Below, one piece after another: positions 23,630-36,143 of a stretch of 64,000 nucleotides of DNA. Within the stretch, counting starts at the first letter, position 1. Each line of letters starts with the position of its first letter. Location: NCBI GenBank assembly GCA_033064195.1, contig JARBJD010000289.1, positions 29,508-93,507 on the forward strand, in the 5' to 3' direction. Source of the stretch: Blattamonas nauphoetae (Eukaryota; Preaxostyla; Oxymonadida). Position numbers and translations under genes: made by a program. The notes under the pieces are model-generated. The model was given only the letters and a program-made list of their open reading frames with translations. It searched no databases and had not been told where the DNA came from.

Positions 23630-24165
23630 TCAATTTCTGCCTGATGACAAACTTTTCCCGATCCCGAACTGTCCCGATTTCCACGAGTCCATGTCTGTCT
23701 CCAACGTAGCAGTCTTCAAATCATTCTTTGCATTTGGACAGAAATAGAACAGCCGACAATCTCAACTGGAGCACAGGAAGGGCTGGTGCATCCACATCGA
23801 GCACCGCTCGCTCTGTGCATTGACGTCCGAATCCTCCTCCTCCACTCCAGACGCCGAGCACTGAGCGTCCAGAAACAGCTCGGGCTCCTTCGGCTTGCAC
23901 TTCGCGCACACAGCACCTTGCTCGTCCCTCGCCATCCTCGTCTTGCAGTTGATGCACGTCCGCACCATTCCCACAAACTGCAGCATCCCCGTTGCTTGTG
24001 CAGCGACCTTGCTTGGTTTGCGAACCACTCGTGTACGTTCGCCTTTCAGCAGCAATCGGAAGCCATCACTCACCTCTTCCTCGCTCTTCAACTTCACTTT
24101 CATCGAATGAATCTCTCCACACCCAATCGCCTCCACGTCGCTGTCGGCTCGAGCACGTTTGAGTG
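23630..24165 (-). pseudogene. Relic of the DNA polymerase delta catalytic subunit C-terminus
   Basis: The minus frame contains the CysA zinc module of POLD1-type polymerases: TCINCKTRM, then GAVCAKCKPKEPELF. A degraded CysB region follows (SERCSMWMHQPFLCSS, stop, DCRLFYFC). In the family this second module holds four Cys and binds an iron-sulfur cluster. Here the first Cys is Ser, and the Arg position between CTS and DC is a TGA (one step from CGA). After the stop the frame continues for about 35 residues with family-like sequence. The polymerase and exonuclease domains are absent. Upstream, 24077-24156 is shared with 16716-16795. Confidence 0.7.
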
Positions 24166-24169
24166 AGTA

Positions 24170-25010
24170 TTGGTTCGTGGAGAGGTGACGAAGAGAGAAG
24201 AGATTGTCGAGAGAACCAGAGAGGAAAGTAGGGAGAGATGGAAAGCTGATTTGGAGAAGAAGGAGAAAGGTGGGAAGGTGTTGAATGGGATGCCCTGGCG
24301 GTGGAAAGAAGGCTGAGGAGGGGACGAAAAGTGGAGCATGTTGTCGCACGGTTGAGCGGTGACGAACTTGAAAGACGAAGAACAAAGCGAAAAGGAAACA
24401 TACAAACGAAGAGATGGACGGACGGAAGAATGAATACGGGAAAGACTCGTGAAACGAAATGGAAAGACTGTACACATGAGGATCGCGATAGAAATACAGA
24501 TCTGGTGCTAATCAGACAAACATTGTGCACAAACGAATCCATACTTCTGTGAAAAGCGTATTCGACCATCTCACATTGGTTTGAAGGAAGGACAAACGAG
24601 AAAATCACTTATCGAATTAGGTGAGACGATTTCCGACTGAATAACAAGTTGGTAGGCATGAAGTTGGATTAATTCGAATACAGATGGGCCAAAAGCAGTT
24701 CTCAGGGAGCCTTGTTGAGAGGTATTGAAAGATAGAAGAGAAATGATGTTGAAATGTTGGGATTGTAATTCGGCATTTAACAAAAATGTGTCGAACAGAA
24801 GTCGAAAATCGGACGAGAATGGCCCAATTGAATCAATTTAAATAGCACGAATCCTTTGGTTGAGCTGTCAAAATTCTATTTCAGAAGTTTAGGAGATGAA
24901 AATATGAGAAAAAAGTTTGTTGTACATTTCGATAAATAATATGATATACAGAAAAATTCGGCAATTGTGGAAAGTTTTTTTATCAAAACCAGCATGACAG
25001 AGAGTGGTCG
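24170..25010. other. No gene recognised
   Basis: Pyrimidine-rich on the minus strand between 24170 and 24600, then AT-rich. Open segments are short and without motifs. Confidence 0.5.
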
Positions 25011-25012
25011 AC

Positions 25013-25424
25013 TCAGCTTACAGCTGAATGCGATTTTGTGGTTTGGCTGCCAAAACCGACTTGAACGTGAAAACAGATTCCCCAGGCATCTATGGAAAAA
25101 AATAATTTCAGGGATGTTTTATTGAGAACGAGACATACGCATTAAGAAACTTTGGGACCGTATATCGACCATTGTTGACGAAATGACACTTCACAGTTGA
25201 CTTTTCCAGACGAGGATCACCCCGAAATTCGTTTTTGGAACAACTTTCTGCTGAATTTTCGTCCACCGAAGACTTTTTTGATTCTTTTGCCAAAATAAAA
25301 AGATGAGTAGCTCACAATAAGAGAAGAAATGATGATGAGGGAGGTTTGACAAACAACGAGAAGTCAACATCTCCAATGGTGTTGATTTGTCAAACACACT
25401 AAAATGCTGATGGAAGAAGATCAA
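25013..25424 (-). CDS. Possible small two-exon gene, unknown
   Basis: A minus-strand segment at 25293-25140 (KSTVKCHFVNNGRYTVPKFLN) is followed by GTATGT and, about 50 nt later, a polypyrimidine tract with AG, as expected for an intron. The continuation carries either a short frame beginning MPGESVFTFKSVLAAK or a longer alternative frame. No family recognised, and neither start nor end is certain. Confidence 0.25.
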
Positions 25425-26301
25425 TCACAACAATCCTATGTTCATAATCGTCCAAATACAGCGAGCGAGAAAGTGCATGACTGAGATAGCAGAACTGATC
25501 GAGAAAAGGACAAAAAGAAAACTGATGTTGGTGTTCGTCTTGAAAACAGACCATGAAGAGCAGAAGGAGATTCAAGAAGAATAAAGGAGAAATATTAATG
25601 GAAGACAATGCAGGTGAGGTGCCACAGAGTTTCTGAGTTGACTGTATTGTCTCTATTTCCTAAAGTTGCATAATGAAAAACAAGATTGAAGATAACAAAC
25701 TTCTACATTTCTAATCATTTTGCACGTTCTTAGGAGCAGCTATCGTCACCGGTATAGACCGGATCTGCTTATTCATCTGTCAAGGAAGAGATCATTCCCG
25801 CCCAATTTTTTCCGAGGAGCTGCCTACTTGATACGAGACAGATTGAGATGCCTGCAATCGTACGTTCGCTATTTCTGACCATCGCCTACCAGCTTTCTTC
25901 GCACTCACTCTCTTCGCCTTCGCCCACTTCGACGCCAACACAGCCACTCGGAACTTGCTCTGCGAGTCCCACTTTGCCGCGGAGGAGAAGAAATGAGACA
26001 CATACCCGCTCCTGCGTCCTTTCAACACCGAAGACCTCGTTGTCGATCATGGATTGGAGAGCCAGAGTGATGAGGTGTGGAAGGTGCTTCGGACATGGGA
26101 GGAGATAGGGGAAAGCAGAGGGAGTGGAGCGGGAGGAAAGGGGGGGTGTGGGGGGGAAGAATGAGGATGCGTGGGGGGTCTGTCTTGGCGAAAAGGCTGA
26201 AGGAAAGTATGGGATAGAAAGGTTCGTAATTTACGTTCTAATCCCAATAACAAGGAGTTGAATGCAATTTCGTCTCGATGCTGCGCTTCCAGTACCCCTG
26301 A
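25425..26301. other. Unassigned spacer upstream of PDS5
   Basis: Open segments at 25792-26028 (minus, basic) and 25848-26108 (plus, Ser/Thr-rich) overlap and neither is convincing. A G-rich stretch, including the run gggggggtgtggggggg, lies at about 26140-26160. The PDS5 start and any upstream exon should lie near the end of this segment. Confidence 0.4.
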
Positions 26302-29300
26302 ATGGACTTATCCCACACCTTAAAGTTTATCCTTCTCAATCGACCGTTCATTTTGTTTTCTCTCATACAGAAAATCGAAGCATTCCTGACAACTCTAGAA
26401 GAGAGTCCTGATGAAAAGACTCTGAAGAAACTATCAAACAATCTCATTACTCAACTCGGAAGAAGAGAACCAGATGTACAAGTTTACACTCTCAAGTGCA
26501 TCATTCAACTCTTGCGTACCACAGTACCTGATATGCCATTCACCAATGATCAGTCGAAGGTTTCTCATATATGTGTTTCTTTACTGGACCTATTTCTCGC
26601 CAATATATTCAACCATCTCAAGGTAATGTTTCGTGCCCTCTTGTCGACATTTGAACTTCTTGAAAACAATAAAGAGGTTCTCTACCAAGATGCATTTGGT
26701 CTCCTCGAACTGTGCGACCAACTGCGACTCTTTGACGTTGTACTGTTACTTAATGATGCTGAACTCCTTGATGATGTATATTCGACGCTCATTAATATCC
26801 TCAGGTCTCATCTCGTTTCTTTTCATGTTCATGTCTCTTCCAGACCATGGAACACAGTTGGCATCGAAAAATTTGTGGTTCGGATAATTGCAGGTCTCAT
26901 TGAATCAGCTGATGATATTTACCCATCGCAGTTCAATATATTATTCGACTACGTCATCCCAAATGAAAAGGAGTACGCTGAAATTCACCACAAAGCAGCA
27001 TGTAAAGTTTTTCGATCAGCAGCAGAATCCCTCCAGGGACCATTATCGCTCTACTTCAAGCATATTCTTTTTGAGTATCCTTCTCTTCATCTGCATCGTC
27101 TTCTCAGTCCGATCATCCTCTACGACGAAGAAATCCGAAAAAGCCAGTCTGCCTCCCCATCCCACCAAAACAAAACAGCAGGGAAGCAGCCCAAGTCCAA
27201 AGCAAAGAAAGTTTCAAGGACACCGCCGAATCCTGTGGCTGACTCGAAGTATCTTGTCGTCATCGAGACCCTCCACATCCACGCTCCTCTGTGTCTCTTC
27301 TTCACGTATCCCCTCCTCACCAACATGCTCCGAATCGACACCATTGCCATTCGCCTCTCATTTGTGTCGCTTGTCGCCAGGATGATGAAGGGGAATGCCA
27401 CAGCTGTCGTCTCTCTCGCAGACGGTCTCCTGAAGGAGTGGATGAAACGGTTCGCAGACAAGTCTGAAGTCATCCGCGAGCGATTGTGTGCTTCCACGAT
27501 GCCAATTGGGCATGCCCACCCCGATCTTATTCCGCGGTTCATGAGTCTGCTTCTCTGCCACTTTCATTTTCTCAGAGCTTTTGACTGACCCTCTGGAAGA
27601 CGAGAACGGAGCAGTTCGAGTGGCAGCTATTCACTCCATCTCTTCGTTCTTCCCCTATTCGTGCTTCTACAAACAATTCACTCCCAAAATGTTCAGCGAC
27701 TTGTCTTCCCGCCTCCTCGACAAAGACGATCTCGTCAGGCAGACAACTTTCGTCTCGCTCTCCTTCATCTTCCTTCACGCATTCAACGCTGGAGACTTTG
27801 ACCGCTTCACTGTCTTTCCTGTTCCACCGCAGAACGTCACAGAAGTGTCCGACACTCCTCGTGGACAGTCTCAAATGGAAGAACAATCAGGGACGATGGT
27901 TGATCTCTTTCTGGACGGAGATGCCTTTGAGAGCGGGATTGGCGAGGACGATGTGATGTCGATTGTCAACGTCGAGAAGAAGGAGAGAATGAAACAGCTT
28001 CGACACTCTCTTCGAATCGTATGCAATGCGATCATGGGAATGTTCAATGTCAACTCCACTCGGTATTGTATTCATTGTTCTCATCACCCTCAGCTCGTAC
28101 CTCCTCGTCTTCCTCGAGGATCTTCTCCTCCCGCCGACAAGCTCGTCTTCCCTCAGAGCGTACAGCCTTCTCCGCTTCTTCTCGTCTTTGTCTTCGTCAT
28201 CCAAACAGAACTTCCAACACTTTCTACGCGTCCGCTACATCATCTCAGCATCCTTCCTCCGATTTCTCATCGCTTTCAGGAACTCGGCAGTGAACAAACA
28301 GCCAATCGACAATCAACTCTCCACCCCTCAGCACTCTCGGGGGGGCCGACCTTGGACGAATACTCTCGTCGTCTCAAGCTGAGGTTGAGATGAACCTCTC
28401 CAATCAAGTGGGTTCTGACCTGAAGCAAACCTTCGTAGCACTCTGCGAGAAACTCGATCTGGACACCGTCAACGATTGGATCAACCTCATCAAATCGTCG
28501 CACTCCGACCCGACCCATGTCGCCACACGCACTCTCCTGTCCCGCCTCCTCGACCGAATGCGCGGTCTGCTCGACGATATCGATCCGTCCAAATCGACAG
28601 AAAGCCAACACGCACCCAGACTTCTTCTGCTCCTCCGCTGGTCCGTCGTCATGCTTCTGTCCCGAAACGCCGTCAACTGGCTCTGTGCCATTTCCGCATC
28701 GTTCGCGATGACTGTCTCGGACGACTACCTCAACCTGACACTGGGCTCGCTCTTCAACTCAAATGAAGATGAACTGCTCGACGAGGAAGCAGATACCCCA
28801 AACACTCGTCAGACTTTGTTCGAGATGGCCATGAATCCGCACACTCCTCTCCGCCGGACAACAACTCGCGGACTTCAAAGGACGTCAACAGAAATGGCCA
28901 TCGACGACCAGTCGGGAGTCTTCAAGGTTGGGCAAATGGAACGAATTGTCGACATGGTTGCCGAACACGCTCAATGCAATCGAGTGTCACTCAGCCTCTT
29001 CTCCGCAGTCCAGACATTTGCGCTTGTTGGATTCGACAAAGACAGGAACGACGTCCAGACTCCACCGCATTCGATATTCACATCGCAAGTGGCTCTGAGG
29101 TCGCCCGAGTTGGACGACGAGTTGGAAGACAAGTCGGATGATGGGAACGAGCGGGAGGGTCAGCACTCACATTCAGCCGAACTGAAGACAATCACAGACC
29201 CAGCCAAGGAAAGCGTGAGGAAGGAACAAGCAGCCATGAACGGCATGGAGCTTGCTCTCATCTTTGCTGAGGCATCTCCCAGCCTCTTCTTATCTCAAAG

Positions 29301-32300
29301 CAGTGTGAATCCACGCTTGGATGAGTCTTTGATGAAGAGTCTGACATCCCTCACCTCAGAAAAGGCAGAACTCGCCACCACACCTCATCAGAACGACGAA
29401 GGAGTGCCTGTTCAATTCTTTCGCTCACCCCCTCCTCCACAGACAAAGAAGGGCAAGCAAACAGTTCGGCCATCGTACCAACGCTTCCCCTTCAACAACT
29501 CGGTTATGGAACAATTTCCAACACCCAAATCAAAGAAGAAGAGTTCATCAGAAAGCCCGCAAGCAGTTCCTCTGGATCTTTCTTTCTGCCTGTCAACCAG
29601 TCTCATGGAGTCAATCAACGAGATCAAGAATGCAGCAGAGGAAAGTGTCCCTTTCCTTGGTTACGTGCAGCAGAACACGATGAGTGTCTGGCCGCTCACT
29701 CTCGTCACAATCGATTCGCAGGATCCAGTTCGCCTTCATCCCACACATGCCTCCCCGACTGTCAAAGCGAAGGGTGCATCCGCTTCTGACTATCGGATCG
29801 CTCACCTCTCAGTGTCTCTCCCGTCCGAACAGCCGCTCCTCCACCCAACGTCACTCTTCTTCGTCGAACTCCTTCTCTTGTGCAAAAGCAAAAATCACGA
29901 ATTGCGTCGAAGAGCGCTGAAGATCTTGTTGGCAGTCGCCAACACATTCGTTCCATCGAAACTGATCGATGCGGAGGGGATCGAAGAAAGGCCGAAAGAT
30001 GTCGTCCTCGATTCCCGTCAAGAACGCGGGACTCCTCACAGACTCGATCTGAGAACAGAAAACGACGAACGAACCGATCGTCACTGGGGCCTCAGTGATG
30101 CAAGTGTCTGTGTGTGGAGCATTGAGGTGCTCGTCGGTCTCACTTTCATTCCGGACGACCAAACGAACCGACTCGCATTTCGTGTCGCCGAAAGGATCTG
30201 CGACATCATCGAAGCAGTCTCACCACCACCTCCTCCCCCGCCACCCCCGAAACCATCAAAACCAAAGAAAGGGAAGAAGGCACAAGCAGAAGCTCCACCA
30301 TCTGAAATGCTCATCGACCAAGCGACACCGACTCCCCGTCCAGCCCTCTATCAGAAATTGACGTTCATGACACTCACTGTGCCTGTCCTCGCTGAACACG
30401 ATCGAATACGGCGACTCTCTGTCAACACAACACGCCACACCCATCGACGCCGACAAACTCATCGACGCCGACAAAATCATCGACGCCGACAAAATCATCG
30501 ACGCCGACAAAATCATCGACGCAAGCGAAGTGTTGCGAGTGCTTGGAGTTGTTCTCAGCGAAGGTGATGCTGTCGTGAACATGATATGTTCGAAGAGGAT
30601 GATCCAAAGGATACTTCAGCTGATCTGCGCAGTCGCGTGGGTGGATGAACGAGGTCCAGCTCCCAACTCCACTCCTGTTGAGCAAAAGGGGAAAGGAAAG
30701 TCAAAAGCAAAAGCTCAACAAGTCCAGCCGGTCTCCGACGAATCTGAAGCAGAGAAACTCCGCCAATCACTCATCGATTCTGCACAGACAACCCCGCGCG
30801 GGTTTGCCAGACTGTCTGCCCAATGTGTCCTCATCTGCAGCGTCTTTCGTGTTCTCTGTGCCGTTTTTGTCTCTCGCAGGGTCAACCGAGGGATCCTGAC
30901 GACGGCTGAGGAGCAACTCCAAGCAGCGGAGCATGGGATCCTTCCACTTCTGTTCAGCGAAGAGAACTCCTTCACATCAGACTCCGACTGGAGGTGTGAA
31001 CGGAATGCCCTTCGACCGTTTTTGTTCAAATATCAGTGTCTCCTGACCGCCCATCTTCTCTTCCTCTCCCAACAACAACTTCTCACTGTCAACTTGCTCA
31101 TCACCCCAAGTCTGTTTGACCACTTCCAGGTTCGTCCTTCGCTTCCAACCGTCACACTCAACACCCTCACCCGAGACTGGGTGAGCCTCACCGCGTTGAT
31201 GAACCTGTGGCTCTTCCAGCGTGTGACACCAGTACCACTCTTCACAACGTCACATTCGTACAAACAGCAGCTCAGTTTTGATCCAATCGCCCCGACCACT
31301 CCGTCGAGAGATTGTTCTGTCACCACTCACTCCGGGATGTCCACAGACAACGATTCGTTTGGCCGAAGCGTCCTGATCACTCCCCGACAGGACGAAAAGA
31401 TCATCTTTGCTACACTGCAACACACTTCCCTCAACGTAAGAAATGAACTCTTCAGATTCCTCAGTTCTCTCTTATATCATCGCCGCCTCCCGCCCCGGAC
31501 TCTCTCTGTCCTCTTCCTCTTCCTCCTTTGTGAACCGAAACCACCACACTTTGAAACAGAACTTCGCCGATGTTTTGACGTTTGGATTCAGAGCGCTCTC
31601 GCTGCGAGTCGATCGATTCGAAGCCAACCCGAAATCCACCGTCTGCAATCCATGAACCGTCTCTGGCCTCTCAGACCCGAATCCTCATTCGGATATCTTG
31701 TGCATCAGCTTGCCCACCACCCCAAAGTCTCGACGGATCTGATCTCGGAGATCAGTTGCAGGAATTTCGGGTTCAATCATGTGGACAGCGTGAAGGCTGT
31801 TGTCGACAACTTCGTCCAAGTTTGTGACGAGTCACAAATCGACCTACAAATCGTGCAAGAACAACTTGATCTCATCGAAAAGTCCACAGACAGGTTCGAC
31901 AAAGATGCGATGACCAACCAGAGAAATAATTCCATCACAGGGTCGCAACGAGTAGAGTTCGTGGTGATCAGCTCCCGTCGTATTGTCAAGGACAAAATGT
32001 CGAAGCAGAAGAAGCGTGACGACAAAGTTGGACGGACACAGCTTGACTTTCATGTCAGTGTGCCGAATACACTCTTCGAGAACAAACCAGAACTCCGGCC
32101 GAGCTTGGTCGCCGGACTGGCTCGACCGATCCTCAACGCGGGAGAGGGCATGGAAGGCGATTATGGAAGGCCGGTATCGCAAGTCGTCGTTCCAGAAGTG
32201 AAGAAGGTGAAGAGGACAGTCATGACCATTCCCGACGGATCAGATGAAGACGACATTGTCGAACGCGTCGCCAAGCATAATGATCATCATCCCAAACCGA

Positions 32301-32332
32301 AAAAAAAACACAGGAAACTCCTTCCTTCATAG
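26302..32332 (+). CDS. PDS5 cohesin regulator
   Basis: A HEAT-repeat protein of about 1970 residues that binds the cohesin kleisin and controls its maintenance and release. Family blocks in order: EPDVQVYTLKCIIQLL, FELLENNKEVLYQDAFGLLE, RMMKGNATAVVSLADGLL, LTDPLEDENGAVRVAA, SYLLVFLEDLLLPP, VLRVLGVVLSEGDAV, RNELFRFLSSLLYHRRLP and GYLVHQLAHHP. Three short GT-AG introns restore the frame or the family spacing: 26805-26843, 27545-27575 and 28063-28093. Two frame changes stay unexplained, near 28290-28385 (G7 run) and at 30372-30450 before a DADKII repeat. The tail is basic (KPKKKHRKLLPS). The start is uncertain; 26302 may lie inside or just after an intron. Single copy, between the two duplicated blocks. 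Confidence 0.9.
26805..26843 (+). other. 39-nt in-frame intron in PDS5
   Basis: gtctcatc...cttccag. It is a multiple of three and contains no stop, so translation reads through it. Removing its 13 codons gives the spacing seen in PDS5 proteins between INILR and PWNTVGIEKF. Confidence 0.65.
27545..27575 (+). other. 31-nt intron in PDS5
   Basis: gtctgctt...ttctcag. Removal joins RFM to KLLTDPLEDENG and switches from frame 1 to frame 2, as the PDS5 family sequence requires. Confidence 0.85.
28063..28093 (+). other. 31-nt intron in PDS5
   Basis: gtattgta...accctcag. Removal joins NVNSTR to SYLLVFLEDLL and moves to the third frame, which then carries PDS5-like helices. Confidence 0.85.
30437..30516 (+). 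repeat. 18-bp tandem repeat in PDS5 coding DNA
   Basis: About four copies of gacgccgacaaaatcatc. In the frame continuous with the downstream PDS5 blocks it reads DADKII repeats; in the upstream frame it reads HRRRQN repeats. Both frames stay open through it. Confidence 0.85.
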
Positions 32333-32338
32333 CCATCT

Positions 32339-32554
32339 TAATTTTGCTTCGAGCGGTGGCACTGTATCATAGGCATGTTTCAGTCCCACCCACCTCCCAT
32401 CAAAATACCACTTTTATTCTGGAAATCCCACAAATATCCCATCCACCATATCGGAACGGCAGAAAAACTTGTGCGAGGTCCTACCCAATTGTTGGACTTT
32501 TTCGTTTAGTTTTGTTTCCGTACAGTTTTTTGCTATATTACATATTTTGAAAAA
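32339..32554 (+). repeat. Dispersed 216-bp repeat (R216), copy b
   Basis: Inverted relative to 9726-9941 and 39327-39542. It starts 7 bp after the PDS5 stop codon and so probably forms its 3' untranslated region. Block 2 of the duplication begins 135 bp further on. Confidence 0.9.
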
Positions 32555-32688
32555 ACACCAAGTACAAAAGTCATAGTGTCCTAATGGGTGAGAACGGTGC
32601 TAAATGGATGTCTGGACATCGAAAGTTCAAATCCCTTCGTGTTAATATTTTGTTTCTGCTCCGTTTAGTAAAGTGTTCCTTGTATTGA

Positions 32689-33356
32689 AATTTATTGTTA
32701 GTTCAAGTGAAAAAAGAGAATTGAAGAGTCTGGGTGAGTTTGGACTGATCCCGCCCATGAAGGATTGAATGATGTTTTGCTTGATTGTGAAGAGCATATA
32801 TATCGTGGAAAAAGTGAACAATTCGCCCAAATGGTGTTCGTTTCTCTATTTCTCTATTTTTTCTCTCCTTAGGTTCCCTCAGTCTGTTTTGTTTCATGAT
32901 CACAATCGTGATCGCAGTTCTAAGTGATTCTGATGCTTGAAGACTTGTCATCGTTTCCCTGCTCACTCAATGTTTGTTGTTTTTCTCTTTCTCTCACTTT
33001 TATTACCAGAAAATCTTCATGGTGATATCAATTGTTCTTGCAGCTTCAAAATTGAGCTCTAGAGGGATCACAGATTGTATCTGAGTTCCTTGTTTTCAGT
33101 TATCCACCCTTTTGCATCTTATAATCGAACTTCCTTCCATGATAGTCGCTGAAGTCCTCGATCCAACGCTCTTAAATCCCATTGAATCCAAACGTTGTAA
33201 TGGCTTCGACTCACATATCAAACACAAATAATGATCATGATATCAATGCTTTTATGACGTTTTCATCTGATTCACAAGATCGTCACATCAAGATATGACA
33301 CACATCAATCTCACATTCACCTCTCTCTCAACACAAAGAATAACGAACAAAATCAC
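32689..33356. other. Noncoding stretch at the duplication edge, copy 2
   Basis: Counterpart of 3085-3751, AT-rich, no gene seen. Confidence 0.6.
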
Positions 33357-36143
33357 CTAATGTGTATTCAACCATTCACAATCCACACTTTCTCCAACTT
33401 CTTTCTCTCCCATTCCGTCAACATCATCCTCCGCACTCCTTCCCATCAGATGCGAAAAGTGTGACATCTCTAGCAGACTCCACTTACTCTCAACCATAAA
33501 TTCAGCTCTAAAACCCGAACCACATAAGAATGTTTGGATTTGGAAGCTTGATTTGGAATGGAATCGACAGAACCTGATTGTTTTCTTCACCCGATTCGGA
33601 ATGGTCGATAATGAATGGACAATCCCAAAACAGAATGCTGCCTTTGTGAACATTGAAGAGGAGAGTGTTTGTTCTGATTGAATACGCATCGTTCACGTAG
33701 CACGACAGAACAGCGTCGCCACTTCACCATCTCTCAACTCTTCCCTCACACCAATATCCCCATCTTTCCACCACTCTCTGTCTTCCGCACCCGCTCCAGT
33801 CTCTCTCACAGCTGATTCTGACGTTCTACCTGTTCTCTAGTCACTCTCCGAAGTTGCGATGGCCAGCCATCCGGAAGCAACAGAGCCAACTGGACACAGA
33901 ATGTTTGGAGTGTTTGGTGGTGGACGAGATTGTCCGCGTCGCAGTTCTCTATGAATGACACGTGTCCCTCTGTGTGCGGGAAGATACTGTGTTTGCCTTC
34001 CTCAGACTGGACAAACGACGCTCCTGCAAACATCAACTCAGCATTCTCTTCCACAAAGCGTATCCCACTCCTCGGTCCCCACTTGTGCCTCGCATCTTTC
34101 CAGCGACCACATTCCACTACCTCCTCCAGACGTCAGCGATTCGACTTGTTCTGGAGAAGAGAGAACCAACACTGCTTGTGGACGACAAGGAACATAAAGC
34201 GGCAGTATGATCGAGGAGGGATTTGAGTGTTGAAGAACTGGAGGGGAGACACAAATGGATGGAAGAGAGCTGAACGAGTGGGAGGAAGAGAAGAGTGGAT
34301 TGTGGCGTGTGAGGGATCGTTGCGGAGAGGATGAGCGATGAAATGAAGATGCGGTGGATACCGATAGACGAGTGGCTGGACAGAAACGATCAGCTCTCCT
34401 TTCTGCCCCTGCTCTTCATGGTGAGGGCGTTGTCCTCCAGTCTGGCTGTGATTGTCTCGTTCCTCCGCTGGATGATGACATGCGGATTGTTCGAGATGTC
34501 AATCGGAATAGCGCGTCCCGACTCGAAGAAGACGAAAGACAACGACGGGAACTGTCCTGCGCAGATGGAGGGACAGCGACGCGGGCTTCGTAAATCTGTA
34601 CACGGGCGGGATCAAGATGGATGTGAAGAAGACGAGCAGTTTTTGCTGAGATGGTCTGTTGGAGAGGAGGGCAGGTGCGATAGAGGGAGACGAGAGGGGA
34701 CGAGCTCGATGAAGAAGTGACATTTTGGAGATCGACTGAGATCATCTTCACGCCCATTATGAACGAGAACTGGACTTATCCGATTCTGCGCGGGAAGACT
34801 CAAAACGTGTTCGAGAACGGAGAATCCTTCGAAGTCGCAGAAGACGAAGACGGACGGAACCCGATCGAGATGAGATGCACGTTGAGAGACAGCGCAACGG
34901 ACTGGAGAAGACCAATCCTCACGCTCTCCTCTTCGGGATGATGGTCGAGAATGAAGGGCGTTATGAACGCCAACACATACTGCATCTAATTGTGGATTAT
35001 GCCTGGAGACAGTGCGACAGACTCGTCATCATCGTTCGACTCGTCTTCCACGACACCTGGCGAGTCAATGTCGGTTCGTGGGTTGGCGAGAATGGAGATG
35101 ATCTGGTTGAGGTAGGAACCAGAAGGGGGAGATACAAAGCGGCGTCCGATGTGGCCGATTATGGGATCGATGGAGACGGCAAACGAGGGCGACAGAAATG
35201 GGATTACGAACGGCGAATGTGTCGTGAAGGCGAGCGTGAGACTCGGAAGCGAGGTGTGGAACGTGAGGGAGTTTGGGGTGGGCAACCGCACTGTGTCTTG
35301 ATCAGCAAATACAGAGCAGTGCGAGAAGCACGACTGCGAGTCTGTTTCGAGGAGAGCGTAAAAACTAGTCAACATTCCATTCGAGAGGATTTTTCTGCGA
35401 AGGGCGACTTCCTCAAGGAAGCACAGTGGGAGAGATAGAAAAGCTGAAACCATCAGAAAAACTGCGGTAGATTCCGATTTCGAGCTGGCGGAGATTGTGG
35501 GCACTCGCGTTGACGTCGAACGAGCATGTTTTGACAAGAGGAAGCCGACATCTCACAAACGCATTGTCTTGGACGCTAACAATTCGAGCGAGACGCGATG
35601 GGTGCGACGAGGCTGACGTGAACGACGTGAACGGATCGAGGATGGCCTGCGAGATCGGCGTGATGAACGAGTGTGAGGTGTGGAGGAACCGATGCTGCGA
35701 GAGATGCGAGACAGTTCGGATGAATCCGCTGAAGGATGGATGATATTGGAATCGAGATATCAGTGCTCATGAGCGCTCAACTTATTCGGGGTTCAGTGGA
35801 CTGTCTGCGAGCTGGATCCCTCCCAACGAGATCGACTCCGTGCTGATGTGTGTCATGGCTTCGTCGGGTTCCAGAGTGTCGTCGGTGGAGCTGGCTCACG
35901 CAGGAGATGTCGCCCTCTCTTTTCAGCGCGTCGGTGAACTTCTATTCCACGTCCAACCCGACTGAGCTGAGTAGGGCTGTCTTGAACTTGATGGTGTTGG
36001 GAGCATATGTCGATGTGTCAGCGACGAGTGTGAATGATGACAGCGCGGGGATGAAGGGCGAGAGGAGGAGGAGAGTGGTCACCTTCGATGGAATCAGAGC
36101 GAGGAACGGCATTGAGATGTGTGGCTGGGAGGAATAATACTGA
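33357..36143. other. Unresolved coding region, copy 2
   Basis: Counterpart of 3752-6540. It has an extra G near 33872, two G fewer near 34693 and one T fewer near 35920 than copy 1. The longest minus-strand segment, 34986-35537 (183 aa), is identical in both copies. Confidence 0.3.

Noticed and set aside
17332-32332. Alternative genetic code with TAA/TAG as glutamine
   Set aside because: Separase (about 1500 codons in one frame) and PDS5 contain no in-frame TAA or TAG but many CAA/CAG. PDS5 ends at TAG and separase copy 1 at TAA.
32580-32645. tRNA-like segment with A-box and B-box words (tgggtgagaacgg, gttcaaatccc)
   Set aside because: No consistent cloverleaf; T-stem and acceptor do not pair.
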